A DNA stretch of 50,923 bases from Candidatus Saccharimonadota bacterium (GTDB lineage: Bacteria; Patescibacteriota; Saccharimonadia; Saccharimonadales; Saccharimonadaceae). Of the stretch, positions 30,997-40,197 are shown piece after piece (the first letter of the stretch is position 1; every line of letters begins with the position of its first letter). The notes under the pieces are model-generated. The model was not told where the DNA came from. It saw only the letters and a program-made list of their open reading frames with translations, and did no database searches. The stretch is from contig RZZT01000002.1 of the NCBI GenBank assembly GCA_010014525.1, forward strand, positions 1-50,923, in the 5' to 3' direction. The position numbers were made by a program, and so were the translations under genes.

Positions 30997-31727
30997 TTGT
31001 CCGCCTTACTGCATCGCGTTCCAAAAATCTCTAGCCATTCTCTACCAGTAAGCTGGCTAGGCTTGAGATCTGTAAACTTCGTATTATCTACGGCACGCTT
31101 GAATTTTTCGTTATCTGTGAATAAATCTTCAATCATTTTTTCATAATTGATTTTATGTTTTACGAGCGGTTGTTCTCGGCGTTTCATCTCTAAAAAGACC
31201 GTATCGACTGCCGGCGGCGGTGTAAAGTCAGTCTTTTGAAGAGGTTTTTTGATTTTAATATCATAGAACGGATAAATTTGCGCGCCTAGAATACTGGTAA
31301 AATGACGGTCGTTCGCCATCAATTTTCTGGCGAATTGTTTTTGCAGAATTAAATAAATTGCTGCTGGCTGGTTTTTTGTGTTCGCAAGTCGCTTCAATAT
31401 CGGCGAGCTCAAATGAAACGGAATATTGGAGCAGATTTTATAGTCACTTGGCAGCTTACTTAAGTCAAAGCTGAAGAAATCACCTGCAAAAATTTTAACA
31501 TTTGCTAAATCTTTAGTGTTATTACGCAATTTCTGCACTGCCGATTTATCATTTTCAATCGCCAAGACCTGCGCTGATTTTTTGCTCAAAGCGTAGGTGA
31601 AAACTCCGCTGCCCGCACCAATATCAAGCGTGAAGTCGTTCTTTTTGATGTTGGTGTGCCCCACCAACATCATCGCAATTTGCGGCGAACGTAAGAAATT
31701 TTGTGATTTTTTGTAATCTCTAGTCAT
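30993..31727 (-). CDS. Erm-like 23S rRNA adenine-N6 dimethyltransferase
   Basis: 244 residues. It belongs to the KsgA/Erm superfamily. Features pointing to Erm rather than KsgA are the N-terminal KKSQNFLRSP (no Gly before Gln), LDIGAGSGVFTYALS as SAM motif, and the catalytic NIPFHLSSPILKRL (Phe after Pro). FTPPPAVDTVFLEMKRRE matches the family C-terminal core. Erm enzymes methylate A2058 of 23S rRNA and confer macrolide-lincosamide-streptogramin B resistance. The start at 31727 follows the permease stop; the weak upstream AGAG-like site suggests translational coupling. A separate KsgA is present at 23681, so this is a paralogue with another job. Resistance activity is inference. Confidence 0.78.
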   Translation of the reverse strand: MTRDYKKSQNFLRSPQIAMMLVGHTNIKKNDFTLDIGAGSGVFTYALSKKSAQVLAIENDKSAVQKLRNNTKDLANVKIFAGDFFSFDLSKLPSDYKICSNIPFHLSSPILKRLANTKNQPAAIYLILQKQFARKLMANDRHFTSILGAQIYPFYDIKIKKPLQKTDFTPPPAVDTVFLEMKRREQPLVKHKINYEKMIEDLFTDNEKFKRAVDNTKFTDLKPSQLTGREWLEIFGTRCSKADK

Positions 31728-31728
31728 T

Positions 31729-33030
31729 TTACTCGTAACGTAAAGCTTCAATTGGATCTTGTTTAGCGGCGCGGAGTGAAGGTAGAGCTCCAGCGATGAA
31801 CGCAATCGCCATAATTGTTAAGCACACAACTAGTCCATTGAGTGGTGTAAAGATTGTTAAACTAAATCCCTCCAAGCCTTTTAAGAAAGTCTCGGTAGCA
31901 TAGTTATTGATTGTCCTTCCGACTAGCATCGCAGCTCCTAGCCCCAGTAATGACCCCCAAAAACCAATCATAATCGCTTCTAGGCTAAAGATTCTGAATA
32001 TTCGGCCCCTTGACATTCCCATAGCCTTTAAGAGACCAATCTCGCGGGTTCTTTCTTGGACGCTCATATAAAGAGTATTGATTATTCCAAAACTAGCGGC
32101 GAGTAGCGCGATAGCACCGAACAGAACCAAAGCACCTGTAATTGCGTTTACGATATTCCGCACCATGCCGATTCGGTCTTCGATAGTTGTACCCGAATAG
32201 CCTTTTCTGTCTAGCTCTTTTTTTACTTTTTCTAGATTGTCTCCACTGACAAAATCGGATTCTAAGTTCGCTATAGCGCCGATATAACTCTGTTTCATTG
32301 CGTTGGGTAATCCTGCGATTTGGAGTTCGGACACTTCGTCGAGAACGGATTGATTGTAGAACCCAACCATATCTTGCACGAGTGATTTATTGAGCACGCC
32401 AACAACTTTAGCCGTAGTTGTCTTTATTTTTCCAGTTGCACTATTTTTGACGGCTAGCTTAATTGTTGTGTCAATTGCGTCTTCGTCATTTTTGAAACCG
32501 AGTGCTTCAATATAGCTAGCTGGTAAATTGATTTCTGGCTGAGCTGAGCTAATATCTATCGGTCGCCCCGATTTTGTGTCTAAAACCATCCCCGAGATTG
32601 CCGAGCGTGCGCTGATTAAAAACTTCTTATTGTCTATGCCTTCAATATATTCGATTGAGACAGATTTGTTGGGCTCGACTTTTTCGATACCATCAATGGC
32701 TTTAATTTTTTCGATATCTTCATCTGATAGAGTCTCGAAACTTAATCCGGCCATACCTATGCTAATTTTGTCTGGGCTATATTCGGTTGGGCCTTCTGGG
32801 CTGCTGAATGGGCTACTCTCCGTCTTCTTTGAGATCTCTAGAATTGTACTATCGTTGCCAAAAATACCGACCTGTTTGTCAATATAGTCATTCACGCCAA
32901 AGTTAACTGCACTAGTTAGGGCGATGGTGAATGCGCCGATAAACACGGAGATGACCGTCAAAATTGTGCGCAATTTGTCTTGCCAAAATTCCCCAATTTG
33001 TTTAAATATCCGAGACACCTTATTTTTCAT
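31729..33030 (-). CDS. MacB/FtsX-type ABC transporter permease
   Basis: 433 residues. One N-terminal membrane helix (LRTILTVISVFIGAFTIALTS), a large extracytoplasmic MacB-periplasmic-core domain (about 45-290), then three C-terminal helices typical of FtsX/MacB (VNAITGALVLFGAIALLAAS, FWGSLLGLGAAMLVGR, CLTIMAIAFIAGALPS). The conserved cytoplasmic loop reads ERTREIGLLKAMGMSRGRIFRIF and the C-terminus AKQDPIEALRYE. Such permeases act by mechanotransmission rather than by a transport pore, exporting peptides or antibiotics or activating wall enzymes. It overlaps the ATPase gene by 11 bases. Confidence 0.92.
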   Translation of the reverse strand: MKNKVSRIFKQIGEFWQDKLRTILTVISVFIGAFTIALTSAVNFGVNDYIDKQVGIFGNDSTILEISKKTESSPFSSPEGPTEYSPDKISIGMAGLSFETLSDEDIEKIKAIDGIEKVEPNKSVSIEYIEGIDNKKFLISARSAISGMVLDTKSGRPIDISSAQPEINLPASYIEALGFKNDEDAIDTTIKLAVKNSATGKIKTTTAKVVGVLNKSLVQDMVGFYNQSVLDEVSELQIAGLPNAMKQSYIGAIANLESDFVSGDNLEKVKKELDRKGYSGTTIEDRIGMVRNIVNAITGALVLFGAIALLAASFGIINTLYMSVQERTREIGLLKAMGMSRGRIFRIFSLEAIMIGFWGSLLGLGAAMLVGRTINNYATETFLKGLEGFSLTIFTPLNGLVVCLTIMAIAFIAGALPSLRAAKQDPIEALRYE

Positions 33031-33721
33031 TTTTAACCTCTCTCTGAGCAGAATCCTCTACAATTTTACCGTCTTTTAATCTAATCTGACGAGAACATTT
33101 GGCCGCTAATTCTTCGTCATGAGTTACGATAATCAGCGTGATTCCTCTCTTATTAAGCCCGAATAAAATCTCCTCCACTTTTTCGCTGGTTGCACTATCT
33201 AGGTTGCCGGTTGGCTCATCTGCAAAAATAATCTTGGGATCGTTGACCAGAGCTCGCGCGATGCACACGCGTTGCTTTTGGCCGCCAGATAAATCATTCG
33301 CGCGGCTCTCGGCTTTGTCGGTTAGATCAACTTGTTCCAGGGCGTTCATAGCAATCTTTTTACGATCCGAGTACTTGACTCGTGCAATTTTTAGCGGCAC
33401 CATAACGTTGTCCAGTACGGTATCTTTGGCATTCATAAAAAATTGCTGAAACACGAAGCCAAAGGTTTTGTTGCGCATTTTATCTAGCTGTTTGCGGCGT
33501 AGCTTAGTCGACTCCTCACCATCAATAGAAATATGACCATCGGTAGGCGTATCGAGCAACGCCATAATGTGCATCAAAGTTGATTTTCCTGAGCCAGATT
33601 TACCAATAATCGCGATTGACTCACCTTCTTTAATCTTGAGCGAGACATTTTTAAGTGCTCGAAATTCATTGCTGCCCTCGTTATAAACTTTGGATATATT
33701 TTTTAGACTAATTATATTCAT
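33020..33721 (-). CDS. ABC transporter ATP-binding protein (MacB/LolD type)
   Basis: 233 residues, a single nucleotide-binding domain: Walker [13 protein letters not shown] (about 39-50), Q loop FVFQQFFMN, signature [15 protein letters not shown], Walker [17 protein letters not shown] and H loop VTHDEELA. It is the motor for the downstream permease. No MacA-like adaptor gene is linked, as expected for a cell without an outer membrane. First gene of the exporter-Erm-methylase operon; its ATG is six bases after a strong TATAAT, so the message is leaderless. Confidence 0.94.
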   Translation of the reverse strand: MNIISLKNISKVYNEGSNEFRALKNVSLKIKEGESIAIIGKSGSGKSTLMHIMALLDTPTDGHISIDGEESTKLRRKQLDKMRNKTFGFVFQQFFMNAKDTVLDNVMVPLKIARVKYSDRKKIAMNALEQVDLTDKAESRANDLSGGQKQRVCIARALVNDPKIIFADEPTGNLDSATSEKVEEILFGLNKRGITLIIVTHDEELAAKCSRQIRLKDGKIVEDSAQREVKNEK

Positions 33722-33727
33722 AAACCT

Positions 33728-33756
33728 ATTATACTAGTGATTTGTGTTAAGCGCAA
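33728..33756 (-). promoter_or_regulatory. Promoter of the ABC exporter/Erm-like operon, leaderless start
   Basis: Minus strand: -35 TTGCGC (33751-33756), 17-bp spacer, -10 TATAAT (33728-33733), six bases before the ATG at 33721. Confidence 0.75.
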
Positions 33757-33757
33757 A

Positions 33758-36511
33758 TTAGTTATTGTTATAATCTGATTGATTTGGGTTTTTGCGAGCC
33801 CGCGGTTTACGGCGACGCTTGTTGCTCGCGTTTGATATTCTATCATCCTCCGAGCCACTTGGTCTGCCCTCAGACAATATTTTATTTAAATCTTTAAGCT
33901 GATTGGTCGGCTGCTGATTCTCTAGGCTGTTAGGGCTTACTTTTTTTGGGTTAAAGTCTTTATTCCTAGCTTTTGTGGGCGCTGCGAACATCGGTTTAGC
34001 GGGTTCGAAAACTTTTTCAGTCTTTAGGGTCGTACCACTTGCGATATTAGAATTCGTCCAGCCAGCCTGAGGGGTTAAATTTTGTCTTTCGACCATTTTT
34101 TTGTTAACAAACTGTTTAGGCGGCACTAAAATATTACGAATGTCTTCTTCAATTTCGGCGCGCGGTCGGCCGTAATGACGGCGAGTATTTTCAATAATCT
34201 TTGGAGTTAAGTCATTGGCGGGATCTGGTAAGGTTAACGTAGTGGCGCTAAACGCGGTGGTTTTTTCGCCGCTAATGACCATATTCATCACAAAATGGCG
34301 GTTGTTCATTTGAATTAAATCTTGTGGCTCAAACTGTGGCTCAAATTGTTTACTGAGAATTGGCGCATCGTCGGCTGAAACTCGGAATGAAATTATTGAG
34401 CCAACATTTCCAAAAACGGCGTCGCGCACACTTTCGGTCATCTGCGAGATGTACTGATTCGCGACGGTCAAGTTAAGGCCGTATTTTCGGGCTTCAGATA
34501 GAATCACCGCGAATGAATCGGTGGCAAAGTTTTGAAATTCATCAACGTATAAGTAGAATGGCCGGCGGTCTTCGATTCTTTCGATATCTGAGCGGCTCAT
34601 TGCAGCTAGCTGGATTTTAGTCACTAAGAAGGATCCAAGAATCCCCGCGTTGTCCTCGCCGATTAAGCCCTTAGAAAGATTTACAATTAAGATTTTACCT
34701 TCATCCATAATTTCACGAATATTGAAGGTCGATTTTGGCTGACCAATAATATTGCGGATAATTGGGTTGGCAGTAAAAGCTCCAACCTTGTTTAATACCG
34801 GCGCTATAGCTTCGTTAACTTGTTTCTCTCCCCATTGACCGAATTCTTGTTTCCAGAATTGTAGGACTGAAATATCTTTACAATATGCCAAAGTGTCTTT
34901 GCGGAATTCGGCGTCAGTCAGAATTCGCGTAATATCAAGCATAGTGGTCTCTGGCCGGTCTAGTAACGCTAGGATTGAATAACGCAAAATGTATTCAAGC
35001 CGTGGACCCCAAGAATCCCCAAACATACGCTTTAGAACACCGATTACTTCGGATGAAATATTTGATTTACGATTTGGATCTGTAACTTCGAGTGGGTTGA
35101 AGCCTAATGGAAAGGCTGTATCGCTCGGGTTGAAATAAACCACATCTTTGAGGCGATGTTCTGGAATGAATCGCATATTATTTTGTGCGAAATCGCCGTG
35201 CGGATCAATAATCGCATAACCCTGATTATGATAAATGTCAGATAGCGCTAAAAGCTCAAGCGTACCAGATTTACCAGCGCCAGTCTGCCCGATGATATAA
35301 AGATGGCGACTGCGGTCGCGACGCATCATGCCAAATTGGTGGTTGATGCCGCGGAAATTAGTTAAACCAAAAGCCGAAATATTTTCGTCGTGAGCTGGAT
35401 CGCCCGTCATCATCGGCAGCTTAGCTGGTGGCTCGGCGGTCTTGCTACTCGCCCAGACAATATTTGGTGTTTCCACATTGGTGTGCGGTAGGTGCCAAAT
35501 ACTAGCTAGTTCTTGAATATTTAAGATGTAGCCTTCATCAAAAAACTCCCGATTTCGATAGCTTGAAATGCTAGCTTTATCTAGACTGCCGTTAATCATC
35601 TTGAAGCCGTTTAGGTTCGTACTATTGAACTGTTTAAAAGTACCGGTTAGGGCTTGCATCTGCAATCTAGCGCTGCTTTCGTTATTACCAAGATACGCCA
35701 AGCGAACTTTTACTTGATAACCGAGTTTAGTCGCCTTCTCTTCGGCTTTAGAGATTCGAGTTTTGTCGCGTTCGCCAAGCTCCTTAACGGCAGGTTTTTC
35801 ACCTTGTTCTGGCGGAGACCAGAGAGCCGCTAATACGCCTAGGAACCACTTCATATCAAAAGAAAAATTCAATGTTCCGTCTTTAACTTTTTTAATCCAT
35901 TTGTCAGATTTTTTGTGCCAATCATCGGCGATTGGGCGTGTCAAAATTTGGATCCAGAGTTCATCGCCAGTGCTTTCTAGTTTGGCGAGTGTACCAGTGA
36001 TTCCGGCTAGCGGGTCTACTTCAAAACCGTCAAAAGTTTTAATCGGAAGAGCCTCGTCCTCGGACAATGATATCTCGGCGGTGTGCACAACACTATGTGT
36101 TTCGGCTTTATCGACATAGTCGTTCTGGGCTTCGTAAATTTGCACGCTTGGATATTGTGAATAAATCTGCCCTTCTACGAAGCTCTGTAAGGATTTTGGC
36201 ATCCAAACATAAAAACGAATCGCACCATCAACCGAAGCGATTTCAAAACTAAGATGTTCTTGCACCATTTTGTTGTTTTTTAGCTCTTCGGTATCACGCA
36301 AGATTCCGTGCAGACTCGCAAAAAGTTGTTCGGCCGCCAACTCGCTTTTGTCGTTAGTTTTTGGTATTTCAAGTGCTAATAGTATACTTTCAGCGTTTAG
36401 AACGGTTAACTTATCGAGTTTTTTGTAATTTTGGTAAGTTAAGTAGGCTAGAATTCCGACAATTGGTAGCCAAACGATTGGTTGAAATATAAAATAGAAA
36501 AATTGAGACAT
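33758..36511 (-). CDS. VirD4/TraG-like type IV secretion coupling ATPase
   Basis: 917 residues. One N-terminal membrane helix (IVWLPIVGILAYLTY), about 380 residues of a domain with a sheet of membrane-proximal type, then a RecA-like motor: Walker A IGQTGAGKSGTLELL (about 410), YAIIDPHGDFAQ, a Walker B with YLYVDEFQNFATDSFAVILSEARKYG, and ANQYISQMTESVRDAVFGNVGS. The C-terminal ~130 residues are Pro/Asn/Lys-rich and disordered, ending in a basic RRRKPRARKNP cluster. It resembles the conjugation coupling proteins and the pilus or DNA-uptake ATPases widespread in CPR bacteria. No VirB-type partner is in the window, so substrate and machine are unknown. Confidence 0.82.
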   Translation of the reverse strand: MSQFFYFIFQPIVWLPIVGILAYLTYQNYKKLDKLTVLNAESILLALEIPKTNDKSELAAEQLFASLHGILRDTEELKNNKMVQEHLSFEIASVDGAIRFYVWMPKSLQSFVEGQIYSQYPSVQIYEAQNDYVDKAETHSVVHTAEISLSEDEALPIKTFDGFEVDPLAGITGTLAKLESTGDELWIQILTRPIADDWHKKSDKWIKKVKDGTLNFSFDMKWFLGVLAALWSPPEQGEKPAVKELGERDKTRISKAEEKATKLGYQVKVRLAYLGNNESSARLQMQALTGTFKQFNSTNLNGFKMINGSLDKASISSYRNREFFDEGYILNIQELASIWHLPHTNVETPNIVWASSKTAEPPAKLPMMTGDPAHDENISAFGLTNFRGINHQFGMMRRDRSRHLYIIGQTGAGKSGTLELLALSDIYHNQGYAIIDPHGDFAQNNMRFIPEHRLKDVVYFNPSDTAFPLGFNPLEVTDPNRKSNISSEVIGVLKRMFGDSWGPRLEYILRYSILALLDRPETTMLDITRILTDAEFRKDTLAYCKDISVLQFWKQEFGQWGEKQVNEAIAPVLNKVGAFTANPIIRNIIGQPKSTFNIREIMDEGKILIVNLSKGLIGEDNAGILGSFLVTKIQLAAMSRSDIERIEDRRPFYLYVDEFQNFATDSFAVILSEARKYGLNLTVANQYISQMTESVRDAVFGNVGSIISFRVSADDAPILSKQFEPQFEPQDLIQMNNRHFVMNMVISGEKTTAFSATTLTLPDPANDLTPKIIENTRRHYGRPRAEIEEDIRNILVPPKQFVNKKMVERQNLTPQAGWTNSNIASGTTLKTEKVFEPAKPMFAAPTKARNKDFNPKKVSPNSLENQQPTNQLKDLNKILSEGRPSGSEDDRISNASNKRRRKPRARKNPNQSDYNNN

Positions 36512-36523
36512 AATTATACTCCG

Positions 36524-36552
36524 AGTTTAGCATAAATCGGGCGCCTATTCAA
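36524..36552 (-). promoter_or_regulatory. Promoter of the VirD4-like ATPase gene
   Basis: Minus strand: -35 TTGAAT (36547-36552), 17-bp spacer, extended -10 TGCTAAACT (TAAACT at 36524-36529). A very short leader has GGAG before the ATG. Confidence 0.65.
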
Positions 36553-36577
36553 TACGGCTTCAGACTTATTACTTTAT

Positions 36578-37642
36578 TTATACAGTTTCTTTGTCTGCTA
36601 GAGAGTACGTCGATTTTGCAACGCGTTTGAATTCTGGTTTGCTCTGCAAATTTAATAGTACTGTAGTTTCTTTGACTTTGCGTTTATCTAATACGCGCTT
36701 TACGATTTCATCACGGAAAAGTGGTTCGCCGGCTTCTTCTAGCACTAACCGAATAATATCACTGACCGTTCCCTGTTTGTATCCCCAATCTTCGAGCGCA
36801 TAAATTCCGCGACCGATCAAAATAAAACGTCGGTCTTTAATAAGCTCGTTGTGAATCGCTTGGGTTGTAACGTTTCGGCGGTTGAAATCCCCATCACGAA
36901 TTGATCTTGCGATTTCGGAGAAATGCAACGGTTTTTTGTTAGCTTTTAGAATTACAAATATTTTATCACGGATATTTTTTGGATTGACACTTGGCCACTT
37001 AGCTAGTCCCCACATGCCGTTTAAGGTCGCAAGTAGCTTGCTTATTCCGGCTAGAGCTTCGATTTGACTAGGGTGCTCATACTCGAATTGCCCATCTAAT
37101 TCGTCAAGCGAAATTGGACTTTTATTCTTTTTTATGACTTTGACAATTTCCTCAATTGCTGATTTAATTTGGCGCTCATCGCCATAGCTTGAGTTTGCAA
37201 TCGCGCTGTGGTATTTGTCGTTTTCATTGATGGTGACTAGCTTGCTACTAACTTCACCAATAAAAATAAAATCGAGAAGGATTTTTTCTAATGGTTTTTC
37301 GCCGACGAACTTCTCGGCCAAAACCTCAGTCCGAGCTATGCGACCAGACTCAGCTAATGCGCGAATGATTAGCTTTTCTACTTCTGGAAGGTTTTCTATT
37401 TCGCCTTTTTCTGCAGCGATTTTCAATCTTATAAGGGCTGCTTTTTCAAGTTGCCGAACGCGCTCTCGGGTAATATCTAGACGTTCGCCGATTTGCTCAA
37501 GAGTCTCTTTTTTACCTTTTAGACCAAAACGTCGTGATAATATTTCGCGCTCGCGAGGCTGCTCAATAATCCCTACGATACTCTCAATTGTGGTGTTGAT
37601 TAAACTGGTTTTATCATTGGGTGATTGGCTGGATGCGTTCAT
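36578..37642 (-). CDS. Sigma-70 region 4 protein fused to HARE-type winged helices
   Basis: 354 residues. Residues about 20-85 match sigma-70 region 4, including the DNA-recognition helix of 4.2: QPREREILSRRFGLKGKKETLEQIGERL then DITRERVRQLEKAALIRLK. There is no region 1, 2 or 3, so it cannot melt promoters alone. The middle (about 85-215) is an unassigned helical part. The C-terminus carries two HARE-HTH-type domains (about 225-285, PLHFSEIARSI to GRGIYALEDWG; and about 290-350, PLFRDEIVKRVL to KSTYSL), the fold seen in the RNA polymerase delta subunit. It is likely a transcription regulator or polymerase-associated factor. The gene has AAGGAAAGG before ATG and a consensus-like promoter, and is followed by the VirD4-like gene. 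Confidence 0.8.
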   Translation of the reverse strand: MNASSQSPNDKTSLINTTIESIVGIIEQPREREILSRRFGLKGKKETLEQIGERLDITRERVRQLEKAALIRLKIAAEKGEIENLPEVEKLIIRALAESGRIARTEVLAEKFVGEKPLEKILLDFIFIGEVSSKLVTINENDKYHSAIANSSYGDERQIKSAIEEIVKVIKKNKSPISLDELDGQFEYEHPSQIEALAGISKLLATLNGMWGLAKWPSVNPKNIRDKIFVILKANKKPLHFSEIARSIRDGDFNRRNVTTQAIHNELIKDRRFILIGRGIYALEDWGYKQGTVSDIIRLVLEEAGEPLFRDEIVKRVLDKRKVKETTVLLNLQSKPEFKRVAKSTYSLADKETV

Positions 37643-37698
37643 TACCTTTCCTTCGTCTAGTTGTTAGGGTGATTTATTTATAATATCAATTAAAATAT

Positions 37699-37727
37699 AT
37701 TTTACAATAAAAATAGTTTTATGTCAA
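37699..37727 (-). promoter_or_regulatory. Promoter of the sigma-r4/HARE gene
   Basis: Minus strand: -35 TTGACA (37722-37727), 17-bp spacer, -10 TAAAAT (37699-37704), leader of about 50 bases. Confidence 0.8.
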
Positions 37728-37776
37728 TAGCTTCTAACTTATTTCTAATCATATTATAACACATAATTGCGTATTA

Positions 37777-37820
37777 TAATAAAAAATGTAATAAAAATAT
37801 CATTTTCCTATTTTTATTAC
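37777..37820 (-). terminator. AT-rich terminator of topA
   Basis: Perfect 12-bp stem GTAATAAAAATA/TATTTTTATTAC (37788-37799 with 37809-37820) with ATTTTTTATT following on the minus strand. It ends about 35 bases past the topA stop. Confidence 0.7.
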
Positions 37821-37855
37821 ATAATCATTGTGCTTATGGCTATTTATTGTATAGC

Positions 37856-40186
37856 TTATTTTTTTGTCGTAGGCTTTTTTGTAGCAGGTTTCTTTGTTGC
37901 GGCCCTTTTCTTGGTAGCTGGTTTCTTTTTGGCCGTTTTTTTGGCGACAACTTTAGTGCTACCTTTGCGGGCTGGTTTATTCGCTAGCATCTCTTCGGCT
38001 TGCTCTTTTGTGATAGACTTGGGATCGGTCTCCTTGGGGATTTTTACGTTGTTCCATCGGCCAGGGCCTTTTACATACGGACCGTAGACGCCATTGATAA
38101 TCTGAATTTCGCCCCAGTTGGCGATATACGAATCGCGTTTCTTTTCGTATAGGGGGATCGCTTCTTCAAGCGAAATTATGTACGGATCAACGTCTTTACC
38201 GAGCGAAACGTTATAATTGCCGCATTTCAAATATGGCCCGAATGGCCCAGCGGCTGCAACAATTTCCGTGCCGTCATCAGCCTTACCAAGATTGCGTGGC
38301 AGCTCTGGCAGGGTCAATTGTCTCAATGCTTGATCGAGGGTCACGGTTTTAACGGATTTTCGTTTTGGCAGAGGCGCAAATCGGGGTTTTTCGCCAGTTT
38401 CTTTTTCGTTTTCGCCAACCTGAATGAATCCACCGTTTTTGCCGACCTTAGCATAAATTGTCTTGCCAGTTTCTGGCTCATGGCCCAATATTCGGGCGTT
38501 ATTATAGCGCTCTACGCCTTCGCTCGCCATTACATCAGAATTGAAAGGCCCATAGAAATCACGCAGCATTTTGATTTTATCTAGTTTAGCCTCAGCCACT
38601 AAATCGAGGTCTTTTTCGATGTGAGCGGTAAATTTATAATCAACGATATTCTTGAAATTATCCACCAAGAACCCAGCAATCAATTCGCCAATTGGCGTCG
38701 GTACTAGCTTACCTTTGTTGGCGCCATATTTTTCTTTTACTGTGCTGCGGCTAATGGCGTTGTTTTCAACCTTGAGCTCAACTACATTACGCTCTTCACC
38801 TTCGGAGTTGCCTTTAATTACGTAGCCGCGATTTTGAATCGCCGACATAATACTGGCATAAGTTGAAGGCCGGCCGATGCCAAGCTTCTCAAGCTGTTTG
38901 ACCAAAGAGCCCTCGGTGTAGCGAGCGAGCGGTTTGCTAAAAGTTTGGCGAGCGATGATAGATTTAGCCGCTAATTCCTGCCCCGCTTTGAGTACTGGCA
39001 ACTCGCTTTCTTTGGTGCGGCCAACCACTTTTAGAAAGCCGTCAAATATAATTACTTCGCCTTTGCCTTCGAACAAAAATTCTGTCGGCGTAGCAATTTT
39101 GACGGTGGTTTTTTCGAGCTTAGCATCGCTCATTTGGGTGGCAAGTGTGCGGTTTCTGATCAGGTTGTATAAACGCCTTTCATAATCATTTTTTCCGGCA
39201 ACCTCGCGCGTGATGCTGGTTGGGCGAATCGCCTCATGGGCTTCTTGCGCGCCAGCCGATTTTTTGCCAAAACCGCCGCGAACTTTTAAGTACTGTTTGC
39301 CGAATTCGCGCTCAATAAAGCCGGCAATCGAGCCGATTGCATCTTTACTTAAATTCAAGCTGTCGGTTCGGTGGTAAGTAATATGCCCAGCCTGATACAG
39401 ACCTTGGGCCGCGTTCATTGTTGTGCGAGTCGTATAGCCTAGTTTACTGTTGGCCTCAATTTGTAAGGCGGCGGTCGTGAGTGGTACGCCGGGGCTACGC
39501 TTGCCAGGCGAAGTTGTAATATCCGAAACGGTAAATTTCGCACCAATCATAGTTTCTAAAAATTCAGTGGTTGATTTTTCGTCTTCGAATTCAGTGTTTA
39601 AAACTGCTTGAAAGCCAAAATCGCCAGTAATTTTAAATTTGAAATTGCTGGCGAACTTTTCGATCTTCTGCTCGCGTTCAACAATCAGCCGTAACGCTGG
39701 CGATTGCACGCGCCCGGCTGAAATTGCGCCCGGAACTTTTTTGCGTACCACGCCCGAAAGGTCGTATCCGACCAGCATATCAAGTGTTTGGCGAGCTTGC
39801 TGGCTCGAAACCATATCCATGTCCACGGTCCGCGGATTCTGGATCGAACGCTCCAAAGCAGTTTTAGTGATTTCGTGAAAAGTAATACGATTTGTGTCTT
39901 GCGGCAATTTTAAGACCTCTAAAAGATGCCACGAAATCGCTTCGCCTTCGCGGTCTTCGTCGGTTGCGAGCCAAACTTGCCCAGCCGTTTTGGCAGCTTT
40001 TTTAAGTTTGGAAATAATTTCTTTATGCCCAGCGTCGATTTCGTAAGTTACGCTAAAATTTGATTTATCTACCTTAGTGTCTTTTCTAATATGACCCACC
40101 GAAGCCATCACGGTGAAATCTTCACCGAGGTATTTTTCGATAGTTTTGGCCTTGGCTGGGCTCTCTACGATTACTAAATTTTTCAT
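37856..40186 (-). CDS. topA: DNA topoisomerase I
   Basis: 776 residues. Relaxes negatively supercoiled DNA. The TOPRIM domain starts NLVIVESPAKAKTIEKYLG, with DEDREGEAISWHL. The active-site Tyr is in GHITYHRTDSLNLS (about residue 270; the family usually has YMRTDS). SAGRVQSPALRLIVERE and GRPSTYASIMSAIQ are intact. Instead of zinc ribbons, the C-terminus has two Toprim_CRPT-type repeats (about 570-720) and a Lys/Thr/Ala-rich tail (KKPATKKRAATKKPATKK). The start at 40186 begins right at the TOPRIM strand and sits eleven bases after TAGAAT. Its -35 is shared with the divergent glycosyltransferase gene. Confidence 0.95.
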   Translation of the reverse strand: MKNLVIVESPAKAKTIEKYLGEDFTVMASVGHIRKDTKVDKSNFSVTYEIDAGHKEIISKLKKAAKTAGQVWLATDEDREGEAISWHLLEVLKLPQDTNRITFHEITKTALERSIQNPRTVDMDMVSSQQARQTLDMLVGYDLSGVVRKKVPGAISAGRVQSPALRLIVEREQKIEKFASNFKFKITGDFGFQAVLNTEFEDEKSTTEFLETMIGAKFTVSDITTSPGKRSPGVPLTTAALQIEANSKLGYTTRTTMNAAQGLYQAGHITYHRTDSLNLSKDAIGSIAGFIEREFGKQYLKVRGGFGKKSAGAQEAHEAIRPTSITREVAGKNDYERRLYNLIRNRTLATQMSDAKLEKTTVKIATPTEFLFEGKGEVIIFDGFLKVVGRTKESELPVLKAGQELAAKSIIARQTFSKPLARYTEGSLVKQLEKLGIGRPSTYASIMSAIQNRGYVIKGNSEGEERNVVELKVENNAISRSTVKEKYGANKGKLVPTPIGELIAGFLVDNFKNIVDYKFTAHIEKDLDLVAEAKLDKIKMLRDFYGPFNSDVMASEGVERYNNARILGHEPETGKTIYAKVGKNGGFIQVGENEKETGEKPRFAPLPKRKSVKTVTLDQALRQLTLPELPRNLGKADDGTEIVAAAGPFGPYLKCGNYNVSLGKDVDPYIISLEEAIPLYEKKRDSYIANWGEIQIINGVYGPYVKGPGRWNNVKIPKETDPKSITKEQAEEMLANKPARKGSTKVVAKKTAKKKPATKKRAATKKPATKKPTTKK

Positions 40187-40197
40187 AAGCTCATTTA

